From Paraburkholderia kirstenboschensis (lineage in GTDB: Bacteria; Pseudomonadota; Gammaproteobacteria; Burkholderiales; Burkholderiaceae), in the NCBI RefSeq assembly GCF_904848585.1, contig NZ_CAJHCR010000020.1, positions 1-64,000 of the forward strand: 64,000 nt of DNA, in the 5' to 3' direction. The notes below the pieces were generated by a model. It saw only the letters and a program-made list of their open reading frames with translations. It was not told the origin of the DNA and did not search any database. This document shows positions 26,758 through 35,606 of the stretch, one piece after another. How positions within the stretch are numbered: position 1 is the first letter of the stretch; each line of letters starts with the position of its first letter. The translations under genes were made by a program, and so were the position numbers.

Positions 26758-28092
26758 ATGGCAAGCACAGCATCGACGGCGCGGCAAAAGCGACTGATCA
26801 TTGCATCCACATTCATTGGATCGACAATCGAGTGGTATGACTTTTTCATTTTCGGCACGGTCTCGGCACTCTTCCTGAACAAGCTGTTTTTTCCAGCCGT
26901 CGACCCGACGATGGGGACCATTTTCGGTTTCATGACGTTCGCGACGGCGTGGCTGGTCCGGCCGATTGGAGGCGTGGTCGCCGGACACCTGGGCGACAGG
27001 ATCGGCCGCAAGACAACGCTGTTGTGGAGCTTCATCATCATGGGGGCAGCGACGACGCTCATCGGGTTGCTGCCTACATACGAGAGCGCCGGATACGTTG
27101 GTGCGGTTCTCCTCGTCTTGCTTCGCGTCGTGCAGGGCCTGTCGGCGGGCGCCGAGTACGGCGGTGCCATCGTGACTGTGGTGGAGCACGCCGACGAATC
27201 TCGACGCGGCCTGTTCGGTAGTGTTCCTCAGAGCGCGGCGTTCTTCGGTCTCCTGCTCGGGAATCTGACCTTCCTGGCAATGACGATGCTCGACAAACAG
27301 GCGCTCATGAATTGGGGGTGGCGGGTGCCATTTGTGCTGAGTGCAGCGATGCTGATGGTCGGCATCTATATCCGGAACAGGGTTGCCGAATCGCCGGCGT
27401 TCGTGAAGGCAAAGGCCGCGGGAAATATCGAAAAGCTACCTGTGATGACCGTGCTCCGCGAGTTCCCCCAGCAACTCCTTGGCGTACTGTTCGCCCAGGC
27501 GGCACCCAACACGTTCTTCTATACCTGCGCCGTGGCGATGGTGTCGTATGCGGTATCGAAGCTCAAGATGAACCAGGCCGACATGTTGATTGCCGTATCG
27601 GTCGGCGCGGCAGTAGAAATGCTGATGATCCCGGTTTACGGGATTCTCTCCGACAGGATCGGGGGTCGAAAGGTCTTTGTCTGGGGTATTGCTGCGCTTC
27701 TTATCGGGGCAATACCGTTTTGTCTCGCCGTCGAGGCCCGTTCCTACGCCGGTATGGTCGCAGGCTACGTTTGGGTGCTTGGCGTGGGACACGCCGCTTG
27801 CCATAGCTCGCAGGCTTCGCTTTTCTCGGATATGTTCCCCACGTCGGTCCGGTACACCGGAATTTCCGCGGGATATCAGATGTCCGGGGCGATCTTCGGT
27901 GGCCCCCTGCCCATCGTCGCGACTGTCCTTATTGCTTATCAGAACGGTGGCATTCGCCTCTTCTTTGGTTACGCAATGCTGATCGGTCTCGTGAGCCTCA
28001 TCGCCATCATGGCCAGCAAGCCCCACTATTCTCTCGTGGGTAGCGACGGCGACCAGCCCGGACGCAAGCACCAGATCAACACGGCGCCCTGA
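26758..28092 (+). CDS. MFS transporter, metabolite:H+ symporter (MHS) family
   Basis: A 444-residue carrier with 12 membrane segments. MHS signatures: FIGSTIEWYDFFIFGTVSAL in the first segment, GHLGDRIGRKTTLLWSF in loop 2-3, and VVQGLSAGAEYGGAIVTVVE with the charged EYGGA motif. Relatives import dicarboxylates, citrate, shikimate or tricarballylate (TcuC is in this family). GGAG precedes the ATG. It starts a plus-strand unit with the amidohydrolase and probably brings the substrate or an intermediate into the cell. Confidence 0.92.
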   Translation: MASTASTARQKRLIIASTFIGSTIEWYDFFIFGTVSALFLNKLFFPAVDPTMGTIFGFMTFATAWLVRPIGGVVAGHLGDRIGRKTTLLWSFIIMGAATTLIGLLPTYESAGYVGAVLLVLLRVVQGLSAGAEYGGAIVTVVEHADESRRGLFGSVPQSAAFFGLLLGNLTFLAMTMLDKQALMNWGWRVPFVLSAAMLMVGIYIRNRVAESPAFVKAKAAGNIEKLPVMTVLREFPQQLLGVLFAQAAPNTFFYTCAVAMVSYAVSKLKMNQADMLIAVSVGAAVEMLMIPVYGILSDRIGGRKVFVWGIAALLIGAIPFCLAVEARSYAGMVAGYVWVLGVGHAACHSSQASLFSDMFPTSVRYTGISAGYQMSGAIFGGPLPIVATVLIAYQNGGIRLFFGYAMLIGLVSLIAIMASKPHYSLVGSDGDQPGRKHQINTAP

Positions 28093-28201
28093 ACAGAGGA
28101 TCCATACAGCGGGCAAAGACGAACTCCGTCGGCGCCTGCCGCAACCAAACGGCAGCCGAATGACGGTTGCCTCGTTCTGTCGTTCCCGATTACTTGCCCG
28201 C

Positions 28202-29239
28202 ATGCCTGACGAATCCATCCAAGCTGTGCTGAAAGCGCACCCCGCTGTACGCGCCGACTGGCTCGCCACATACTCCGAAGAAGTCATCGCGCCTGAACTT
28301 GAGATCGTCGATCCTCATCACCATCTCTGGAACCATCCGGGGGATCAATACCTCTATGACCAGGCCGTGGAAGACTTTTCGTCCGGTCACAAAGTCACCG
28401 CGACGGTTCATGTGCAGTGCCGTTCAATGTATCGGGAGCATGGCCCCGAAAGTCTGAAGCCCGTCGGTGAGACAGAGTTTGTGCACGGAATTACCGCCCG
28501 GACCGCGCAGACGGATCAGCCGGTCCAGATCTGTGCGGGCATCGTAGGCACCGTCGATCTGCTACTCGGCCAGGGTGTACAGCCTGTACTCGAAGCCCAC
28601 GTCGAAGCCGGGGAAGGACAGTTTCGCGGCATTCGACCTACCGTCGTCTGGCATGAGAACCGGGAGATACTTCCGGCAAGCACCCCCGCCGGGGTCTTAC
28701 AGTCAAATCAGGCGCACGCCGCCGCGATCTGTATCCGGAAGATGGGAATGACGCTTGACCTGTGGGCGTTTTTTACCCAGCTAAGAGAGGTCGCGGAGTT
28801 CTGTAAAGCGCATCCGGATCTGACCGTCATAATTAATCATACCGGTGGTCCACTAGGTATTGGTCCATATCGGGGCAGGCGGGACGAGGTTTTTTCCGAA
28901 TGGCGTGACAGAATCCAGGATCTGTCGGAACTGCCGAACACAGTGATGAAACTCGGCGGCCTTGCTATGCGGTACGCAGGCTTTGCGTTCAACGAACAGA
29001 CCACGCCCCCTTCTTCCGATGAGCTGGTCGCCGCCTGGATGCCCTATATGCGTCTATGCATCGATCTTTTTGGCCCGAAGCGTTGCATGTTTGAAAGCAA
29101 CTTTCCTGTCGACAAGGCGATGTGCAGTTACAGGGTTCTTTGGAACGCGTACAAGAAAATGACTTCGGATCTGACGCCGGTGGAACGTCAGGATCTTTTC
29201 TCCGCGACAGCGGTGCGGGTCTATCGCATCGCGGTGTGA
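28202..29239 (+). CDS. Amidohydrolase-2 family metal-dependent hydrolase, copy 1
   Basis: A 345-residue TIM-barrel hydrolase of the Amidohydro_2 (LigI-like) family. The N-terminal metal motif is VDPHHHLWNH near residue 40; other conserved pieces are FRGIRPTVVWH, VIINHTGGPLGIGPYRG, VMKLGGLAMRY and CMFESNFPVDK. LigI-type members open 2-pyrone or lactone rings; others decarboxylate. ATG 28202 is chosen by analogy with its paralogue at 35607-36698; ATG at 28160 would add 14 residues. It follows the MHS transporter by 109 bases and probably acts early in breakdown of a cyclic ester or beta-keto acid. Confidence 0.85.
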   Translation: MPDESIQAVLKAHPAVRADWLATYSEEVIAPELEIVDPHHHLWNHPGDQYLYDQAVEDFSSGHKVTATVHVQCRSMYREHGPESLKPVGETEFVHGITARTAQTDQPVQICAGIVGTVDLLLGQGVQPVLEAHVEAGEGQFRGIRPTVVWHENREILPASTPAGVLQSNQAHAAAICIRKMGMTLDLWAFFTQLREVAEFCKAHPDLTVIINHTGGPLGIGPYRGRRDEVFSEWRDRIQDLSELPNTVMKLGGLAMRYAGFAFNEQTTPPSSDELVAAWMPYMRLCIDLFGPKRCMFESNFPVDKAMCSYRVLWNAYKKMTSDLTPVERQDLFSATAVRVYRIAV

Positions 29240-29606
29240 ACATCAGAGCCTTTCGAGTTCAGCTTCGACGGGGTGCGAAGTTCGAAAAAGTCGCCGCAAG
29301 AACGGACGCGCATTCCAGGACGGAATCACACCCCGATACATCTTCGGCCGTGGCGCGCGCCGGCGCGACCGGTTAAGGTCGATCGACGATGTCACCGCGA
29401 AGACGGAACAATGCTCGCGCGAGGGGCTTGCAGGTATGCATGTTCGGTACGCCATTGAAAGGCGGCGAAGCGTCGCAGCGGCCAACACTTGGAGACTTCA
29501 CGACCGTGTATATGCCGGGGCGCAGCGGACCAAGCCAATGACTCGACCGAAGAGCGGCAGCCCCTTCTCCAACCGTATGCGCCTTACGCCGGCCGCAGGC
29601 CTTCCC
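29240..29606. other. Intergenic between convergent amidohydrolase and ALDH genes
   Basis: About 365 bases lacking a supported gene. Neither strand shows a recognisable protein motif or a strong terminator hairpin. Confidence 0.4.
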
Positions 29607-31037
29607 TTACGACGGCACGCCTGCGAAACCAAGCATTGCTTTCACTTCGAGGTACTCTTCCAAACCGAAAACTCCCATTTCGCGACCGTTGCCTGACTGC
29701 TTGTAGCCGCCCATCGGAGCGACGTTATTGGATGGCGCTCCATTAAGGAAAATCCGGCCCGCCTGCATACGCTCCGCGACTCCACGCGCGAGTTCGCGAT
29801 TCGAGGAGAAAATGTAGCCTCCGAGCCCATACCGCGTGCCATTCGCGATCTCGACGGCCTCGTCAACGTCCCGGTATGAAATGACCGAAAGCACTGGCCC
29901 GAAAATCTCTTCCTGAGCGATCGTCGTGTCCGGTTTGACCGACGAAAACACGGTCGGCCGGATGAAGAAGCCTCTTGTGATCCCTTCCGGCCGGCCGGGT
30001 CCCCCTGTTACCACTGCCGCGCCCTCTTCGATCCCGCGCTCGATAAATCGCTGCACCCGCTTGAACTGGGCGCCGTTGACGACAGGGCCCATGGTAGTCG
30101 TGGCATCGAGCGGATCGCCTACTCTCACTTGCCCGGCCTCCTTTCTGATCAGGTCAATCAGCGTATCGACCTGACGTTCGGATACGAGCATGCGCGTCGG
30201 AGAATGGCAGGACTGCCCCGTATTCGAAAAACCCCGAGAGACATTGAACCGTGCAGCAGCGGCAAGATCCGCGTCGGGCAGAATGATGTTGGCAGACTTT
30301 CCTCCCAGCTCCTGGCATACGCGCTTCACGGTACCGGCCGCAGCCTGAGCCACCATCACGCCGGCGCGCGTGGACCCGGTGAACGAAACCATATCGATGC
30401 CGGGATGACGTGAGATCGCCTCGCCAACGGTCGGACCATCACCATTCACAAGATTGAAGACGCCTGGCGGCACTCCCGCCGAGTCAAGCGCCTCTGCGAG
30501 GACGACAGCACTTAGGGGAGTGAATTCGCTCGGCTTCGCAACGACAGTACAACCAGCTGCGAATGCCGATGCGAGTTTCTGGCACATCAGCTGCAAGGGC
30601 CAATTCCATGCAGAGATGAGGCCGCATACCCCGATGGGTTCCCGCCGCACCACGTTGTCGCCAAGCATGTGCTCGAAAGAGTAGTCACGCAGCGTCACGA
30701 TTGCCTGACGGAAGGCCTGTATTGCCGTGCCTGTCTGTCCCTTCAAACTGGAAGGAGCACCCATCTCTTCAGTTACCGCATCCATCAGGTCGGACTCCCG
30801 CTTCAGCATCGACTCGACGATGTTGCCAAGCAGTTCCATCCGCCATTCCTTCTTCGACTGGGAGAAGGATGAGAATGCCCGTCGGGCTGCAGAAACTGCC
30901 ATGTCGACATCCTCGGCGCTTCCGAGGGTAACGTGTCCGTATACTTCTTCAGTTGCTGGGTTGATCAGTTCGAAGAGGCCCGTACCTGCAGGCTCCGTCC
31001 ATTTTCCGTCGATGTAAAACCGGTCAAGCTTTTTCAT
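29607..31037 (-). CDS. Aldehyde dehydrogenase, NAD(P)-dependent
   Basis: A 476-residue ALDH-superfamily enzyme. Nucleotide-binding lead SAWNWPLQLMCQKLASAFAA with PSEFTPLSAVVLAE, VSFTGSTRAGVMVAQAA, catalytic Glu in CQELGGKSANIIL, catalytic Cys in FSNTGQSCHSPTRML, and EEIFGPVLSVISY. The start (ATGA) overlaps the stop of the upstream double-module dehydrogenase by four bases, so the two are co-translated. It is the last gene of the MmgE - receptor - dehydrogenase - ALDH operon. It would oxidise a (semi)aldehyde intermediate to an acid, possibly the product of the partner dehydrogenase. Confidence 0.93.
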   Translation of the reverse strand: MKKLDRFYIDGKWTEPAGTGLFELINPATEEVYGHVTLGSAEDVDMAVSAARRAFSSFSQSKKEWRMELLGNIVESMLKRESDLMDAVTEEMGAPSSLKGQTGTAIQAFRQAIVTLRDYSFEHMLGDNVVRREPIGVCGLISAWNWPLQLMCQKLASAFAAGCTVVAKPSEFTPLSAVVLAEALDSAGVPPGVFNLVNGDGPTVGEAISRHPGIDMVSFTGSTRAGVMVAQAAAGTVKRVCQELGGKSANIILPDADLAAAARFNVSRGFSNTGQSCHSPTRMLVSERQVDTLIDLIRKEAGQVRVGDPLDATTTMGPVVNGAQFKRVQRFIERGIEEGAAVVTGGPGRPEGITRGFFIRPTVFSSVKPDTTIAQEEIFGPVLSVISYRDVDEAVEIANGTRYGLGGYIFSSNRELARGVAERMQAGRIFLNGAPSNNVAPMGGYKQSGNGREMGVFGLEEYLEVKAMLGFAGVPS

Positions 31038-32788
31038 GATTTCTCGATTCCCTGAAAAGATTCGATTCCGTAGAGGCGGCCGACCTCATCAATCTGTGCC
31101 GCCGGTCCCAACATTCTTGATCCCGCCTCCAGCACCGTCCTCACCAGATTGAGCAGGGGTAAAGGCGACCCGGTCGCACGTCCCATGCGACCGATCAGTT
31201 GCTGGTCTTTAACGACCGTTCTAAGACTCGCGTCGGCTGTAGGAGAGCCCGTCCTGATGGAGCGCAGGATCCGGGCGAGCGCACCCGAGGCGCTCGCCCC
31301 TGTCGACAGAGCAGCGTGCAACGCGTCGATTTGCAAGCCGAAAGCTGCTGCAACGGACAACATTTCATAGATGATCAGCCGGTTACTCGCGCCAAGCGAA
31401 TTTTTGACCAGCTTGATCGCCTGCCCGGAACCCGGCTCCCCGAAATACACAACCTCGCCCCCCATCGCTTCGAGTATCGGCCTCACGCGGGAGAACGCCG
31501 CCTTTTGTCCGCCGCACATGGTGACTAGACCACCGTTGCGGGCTGCGTCGGGCCCACCGGTCACCGGCGCGTCGATCATCGCCACTCCCGCAACCGCCAG
31601 TCGCTCGCCGAAGCGAACTGTTTCAGCCGGGCTGCACGTCGTCTGGTCGATCACGATCGTTCCGCGGCCCAGGGCCGCATACATCCCACCGTCGCTAAAG
31701 AGGATCTGTTCAACCTCGTTCGCGCTGGGAACGCAAAGAAAGATCAGGTCACATACGGCAGCGAGTGACGCGACGTCCGCAGCAGCACATGCACCTTCCC
31801 TCTTCAGGTGCTCGACCTTCGCAGGATCAGGATCGTAAACATGGAGCTCCCGGGCAACCCGTAGGGCTTGCATTGCCAGAGCGCTGCCCATTGCCCCCAG
31901 CCCGACGTATCCGATAACCGGCGAAGGCGGGGCATCGCCTCCAGTGGGCTCGTTTGCCTTACTGGTTGCGATCTTGTCCCTCCGCAGTCCTACGAGCCTC
32001 TCATAGCTGGCGAACAGGTCTGCGGCAGTCTGCCCGTCGTCGACGTCATCAACCGCTTCGAGGCTTAACAGAGCCAGAGCGGCTGAAGTCAGGGGAAGCG
32101 GCAGGCTCAGTGCCATTCCCACATCAACGAGGTTTTCCAGCATCCTCGTGAACGACCCTGACTCACCGGCCTCATCGCGATCCCTCTGAAGCAGGCCATC
32201 AAAAAAAATCTCCGCCTGCCGGCTGCGGCCGCTGCTGCGACCAATCACCGCCGCAGCAAGGTCGACGGGTAAGCCAGCACGCACGCCCATGCCGACCGCT
32301 TCAATGACAACCATGCGGCCGAGCGCACAGATTGCATGCTGGATCAGTGCGATCAACCGGGCATCCTCTGCACGGGATCCGCAATACACCGGGGCCAACG
32401 ACATCCGCTCGAAGATTGACGCGGCCGTTTCACTCGCCACCACGTCACCGGACAGGAAAACTCGCCCCGCAGCCTTTTCACCGAGCGACAATGCGGCCGA
32501 TACGAGCGGAGCATCCGCCGTCGTCTCGGGACAGGCATCTGCTTCGTGCGAATGTTCGTCAACCAGCACCACGACTACGACCTTCGATGCTGGCTTCCGG
32601 GCGCTGAGAACCCGCCTCCTGAGCTCCGGACTCACGTCGGAGGCAATCAGGAGGCATGTTAAATCGAGGGGCGACAACCTAATGCCCCGTTCTTCGCCCG
32701 CGCTTACCCACGTCAAGGCTTCGAGCTTGCGCAAAGCAGGCAACCATTTCCCAGACGGTTTTCCTACACACACGACCGATCGCATCAT
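31034..32788 (-). CDS. Double-module beta-hydroxyacid dehydrogenase; C-terminal module active-looking
   Basis: A 584-residue protein made of two 3-hydroxyisobutyrate-dehydrogenase-like modules. The C-terminal module (from about residue 290) is complete: YVGLGAMGSALAMQ dinucleotide motif (GLGAMG 296-301), DAPVTGGPDAARNG substrate motif, and catalytic Lys459 in GSGQAIKLVKN with Asn463. The N-terminal module (1-270) keeps the overall pattern but has no GxGxxG and no catalytic lysine (the corresponding stretch is RAEDARLIALIQHAIC). ATG 32788 is preferred over GTG 32797 because AGAGG precedes it. The protein at 36767-38617 has the opposite arrangement. Normal family members have one module of about 300 residues. 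Confidence 0.85.
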   Translation of the reverse strand: MMRSVVCVGKPSGKWLPALRKLEALTWVSAGEERGIRLSPLDLTCLLIASDVSPELRRRVLSARKPASKVVVVVLVDEHSHEADACPETTADAPLVSAALSLGEKAAGRVFLSGDVVASETAASIFERMSLAPVYCGSRAEDARLIALIQHAICALGRMVVIEAVGMGVRAGLPVDLAAAVIGRSSGRSRQAEIFFDGLLQRDRDEAGESGSFTRMLENLVDVGMALSLPLPLTSAALALLSLEAVDDVDDGQTAADLFASYERLVGLRRDKIATSKANEPTGGDAPPSPVIGYVGLGAMGSALAMQALRVARELHVYDPDPAKVEHLKREGACAAADVASLAAVCDLIFLCVPSANEVEQILFSDGGMYAALGRGTIVIDQTTCSPAETVRFGERLAVAGVAMIDAPVTGGPDAARNGGLVTMCGGQKAAFSRVRPILEAMGGEVVYFGEPGSGQAIKLVKNSLGASNRLIIYEMLSVAAAFGLQIDALHAALSTGASASGALARILRSIRTGSPTADASLRTVVKDQQLIGRMGRATGSPLPLLNLVRTVLEAGSRMLGPAAQIDEVGRLYGIESFQGIEKS

Positions 32789-32807
32789 TGCCCTCACCTC
32801 TACGCGA

Positions 32808-33782
32808 CTACTGCTTGGGAATTCCCATCGTCTTGATCATGTCCTGGTTGTCGGTCAGATCTTTTTTCAGGAACGCAGCAGAATCTGCAGTGTTCTTGTA
32901 GAACGGCTCGGTTCCTTGGGCCTGCAGTTTTGCTTTCAATGCCGGGTCGCTGAGTACCTTCGACATGGCGTCGTTCAGCTTCTTGACGACGTCCGGGGGC
33001 GTTCCTGCGGGCGCGAACAGTCCGAGCCAGTAGAAATAGGTGAAGCCCGGAAGACCTTGCTGCGCCGTAGTGGGAACATCTGCGAGCACGGGCAGGCGCG
33101 AATCGCTAGTGACGGCGAGTGCCTTGAGGAGTCCTCCGTGAAGACCGGCGGCGCTGCTCCCATAAGCGTCGATCATAAAACTTACCCTTCCCGCTATCAC
33201 ATCAGGCATGGCCGCGCCGTTGCCCTTGTATGGCACGTGCTGCATCTGAAGATTTGCCTGCTTGAGCATCATCGCAGCAGCGATATGCGTCGTTGTCCCG
33301 ATGCCGGCCGAACCAAAGCTGATCTGTCCGGGATGCGCCTTCGCATCGGCGACGAGATCGCTGAAGCTTTTGTAGTTCGACTTTGCACCCGCCACCACCA
33401 GGGCCGGCGAGCGTGCAAAGGTTCCCGCAAGAGTAAAGTCTTTCAGAGCGTCGTATCCCGGCTCCTTGTTAACTGCTTCCTGGATGGAGAGGGTGCTTCC
33501 AGTAGACATCAGGGTGTATCCATCCGCCGGCTGCTCCTTCGTGTATCGAATACCCACCAGCCCCCCCGCCCCTGTCCGGTTGTCGACGAGTACGGACTGG
33601 CCAAGCACCTCACCGAGCTTTTGTGCTACGACACGCGTCGTCACGTCGCCCCAGCCGCCGGCCGAAACGGGGACGATAATCCTTATCGTTCGGGACGGGA
33701 ATTCGGCCGACGAAGCAATGTTGGAAAAAGCGCTTGTCGCAGCGACGAGCATCCCGACTGCAATCCTGTTCAATGTTTTCAC
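32808..33782 (-). CDS. Bug-family tripartite tricarboxylate transporter receptor
   Basis: A 324-residue periplasmic binding protein with signal peptide (MKTLNRIAVGMLVAATSAF to SSA). Bug motifs: FPSRTIRIIVPVSAGGWGDV, VLVDNRTGAGGLVGI, PADGYTLMSTG, HVPYKGNGAAMPDVIAG. Receptors of this family deliver carboxylates to TctAB-type permeases. Here the receptor is inside the MmgE/dehydrogenase operon while the TctA and TctB genes are 15 kb away, so partnership is inferred. The ligand is unknown, probably a carboxylic acid. Confidence 0.93.
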   Translation of the reverse strand: MKTLNRIAVGMLVAATSAFSNIASSAEFPSRTIRIIVPVSAGGWGDVTTRVVAQKLGEVLGQSVLVDNRTGAGGLVGIRYTKEQPADGYTLMSTGSTLSIQEAVNKEPGYDALKDFTLAGTFARSPALVVAGAKSNYKSFSDLVADAKAHPGQISFGSAGIGTTTHIAAAMMLKQANLQMQHVPYKGNGAAMPDVIAGRVSFMIDAYGSSAAGLHGGLLKALAVTSDSRLPVLADVPTTAQQGLPGFTYFYWLGLFAPAGTPPDVVKKLNDAMSKVLSDPALKAKLQAQGTEPFYKNTADSAAFLKKDLTDNQDMIKTMGIPKQ

Positions 33783-33876
33783 TTTCGTCTCACTCCAGTT
33801 TCGCGCGACCGCAAGGCATGAAGGCTGTTTTGCGCGATGGTTAAGTCAATTGCGCCAACGCGGCGCAAGTCTCCTC

Positions 33877-35253
33877 TCACGACGGCGTATCCGCTTTTAT
33901 CGTGTCGATCAGGTCACGGATGGATGTCAGGGCGTGCATGTCCTGGATCTGGTTGAAACTCGCGGCGACCTGCCTTGCGCTCACCCCACCGTATGGCATA
34001 AGCGCCTCATACTTCTGCCTGAGTTCGGCCCAGTGAATGCCACGCACCGCTGCGCCCTTTGGCGCCAGCACGGAAGCCTCATGGACCGCACCATCAACCG
34101 TCGTTATTCGCACGATCGCGCCGCTCTTGAAGTCGGTCTTGTTCGGAACGTCATAGTCGAGCCGTGTGACCCGATCGAAGAGCGAGCGGATGCGCGGATC
34201 TGCGATCTTTTCAGGAAGCGCATGCTGCCAGCCATACTCACGGTCTGCTGCGCCCGCAGCAGCGAAGTAGAAGGGGCTATGGGCGATACCGATCAGATCA
34301 GTCGGGTGCTTCGGCCCCGGAAACGGGTAGTCAGGCAGCGTGAATTCGATTTCCTCGATGTCGGCCACATCAAGATCACCCTTTTCCGCCGCAATCGCTG
34401 CGGCTTCTGCAACCGCGTGGAATGGAGAACCCCCAGGTACCAGCTTGATGCCTAGTTCTGCGAGCAGACTCCACTTGCTACCTAGCTGCCCGACAACGTC
34501 CTGTGCGTGACTGCCCGTGCCGAGCGTATCGAAGAAACCTCTCGGCATCTCGAACCCAGCAAGATCTGCGGTGTATCCATGCTTCGCCGCTTCGGCAGCC
34601 GACACGCCCATCATCGCTGCATTGCCCGCGTGGTACTCGCGCGCGAGACTCGTTGCAGCGACCGCATGCAGACCGCCCAACGAAGTTGCTGCGAGAACCA
34701 GCGCATGTGCTGCCTGCTCAGGCTGCAGCCTGAGCAAGCGTGCCGCCGCTGCGGCCGCAGCGAAGGTCGCGACCAAACAACCGTGAAAACCCTTGCGTTG
34801 CAGGCCGCCGATCATTGCGGTATTGATGTTTCCCGCAACTTCATAGCCCGCGATGATCGCCTCCAGCACCTGTGTCCCACTTGCCGTGCAGGCTTCACCC
34901 ACGGCGATAGCGGCCGCGCAGGCTTGTGTACCGCTATGAACGATGTTGCGAAGGTCACTGTCATCCGACGCGGCCGCATCGCTCATGAGGGCGTTCACGC
35001 GGGCGGCGGCTAAGGCAGGCAACCTGTCCCACCCACCGAACCAGACTGTACTGACCGGAAATCCGCCGCGCTCCTTCTCGAGCTTCCTGATCAGCTTGCT
35101 CGATTGCAGGGTCGATCCCAGAGCTGCACTCGCCATGGTACTGGCCACCAGCATCTTTCCGTGTTCTGCGACTTCGTCCGGGAAGCTTCCAAGATCCGCA
35201 TCGGCGATGAACCGGCCGTAGCGCTGAGCAACTGTTTCGGTGCGATAAGACAA
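33877..35253 (-). CDS. MmgE/PrpD family protein
   Basis: A 458-residue MmgE/PrpD-fold protein. Characteristic regions: the N-terminal helical domain with VNALMSDAAASDDSDLRNIV and HSGTQACAAAIAVGEA, and GFHGCLVATFAAAAAAARLL. The lid part ends TRLDYDVPNKTDFKSGAIVR and VHEASVLAPKGAAVRG. Start is TTG with GGAG six bases ahead. Family members are 2-methylcitrate dehydratase, cis-aconitate decarboxylase or iminodisuccinate epimerase. Given the cluster's tricarballylate-type genes, hydration or dehydration of a tricarboxylate is the likely reaction. It heads a four-gene minus-strand operon, with a candidate operator 150 bases upstream. Confidence 0.9.
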   Translation of the reverse strand: MSYRTETVAQRYGRFIADADLGSFPDEVAEHGKMLVASTMASAALGSTLQSSKLIRKLEKERGGFPVSTVWFGGWDRLPALAAARVNALMSDAAASDDSDLRNIVHSGTQACAAAIAVGEACTASGTQVLEAIIAGYEVAGNINTAMIGGLQRKGFHGCLVATFAAAAAAARLLRLQPEQAAHALVLAATSLGGLHAVAATSLAREYHAGNAAMMGVSAAEAAKHGYTADLAGFEMPRGFFDTLGTGSHAQDVVGQLGSKWSLLAELGIKLVPGGSPFHAVAEAAAIAAEKGDLDVADIEEIEFTLPDYPFPGPKHPTDLIGIAHSPFYFAAAGAADREYGWQHALPEKIADPRIRSLFDRVTRLDYDVPNKTDFKSGAIVRITTVDGAVHEASVLAPKGAAVRGIHWAELRQKYEALMPYGGVSARQVAASFNQIQDMHALTSIRDLIDTIKADTPS

Positions 35254-35606
35254 ATCCGTCTCCTGTTGATTTTTTTGCTGACCCTTCCTGCCAAGTCTGT
35301 CGGGCCCGCTTTTCCAGATTTCACCTACTGCTGGCGCGAACGGAACCCGTTCATTTGACTTTACGACCGCAACAGGATTCGAGTCAACAAAAAAGAAACG
35401 CGTTCCACTGACAGAAACTGGTCAAGATGGCGCTGCGTTGCGCTTTCTTGCGTAGGAAGGGCCGACTGAGGAGTGAAGCGCGTGCGCCTGAATCGCGGGT
35501 CCGTCAAAGGGACTCGCGCCGATACAGGTGGGTTCCGAACGGTGCTCCCACCGGCGAGACGGCGTTTGCGGGGACCGATGCAGGCGGCGAAACAGCCAAG
35601 GGACGC
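35254..35606. other. Promoter region of the MmgE operon
   Basis: About 350 bases without a gene, between the MmgE start and the end of the amidohydrolase gene. It includes the operator pair at 35383-35418 and a T-rich tract at 35270-35276 in the leader. Confidence 0.45.
35383..35418. promoter_or_regulatory. Candidate cluster operator 3, tandem pair
   Basis: GTTCCACTGACAGAAAC at 35402-35418 has perfect outer arms (GTTCC/GAAAC) and matches the 17-bp cluster palindrome at 15 positions. Exactly 19 bases earlier a degenerate copy ends in GAAAC (35383-35399). The same 19-base spacing is seen at other sites. It lies about 150 bases before the MmgE start and could control that four-gene operon. Confidence 0.5.

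Noticed and set aside
32289..33821. Plus-strand frame of 510 codons
   Set aside because: Antisense to the double-module dehydrogenase and the Bug receptor, both with clear family motifs.
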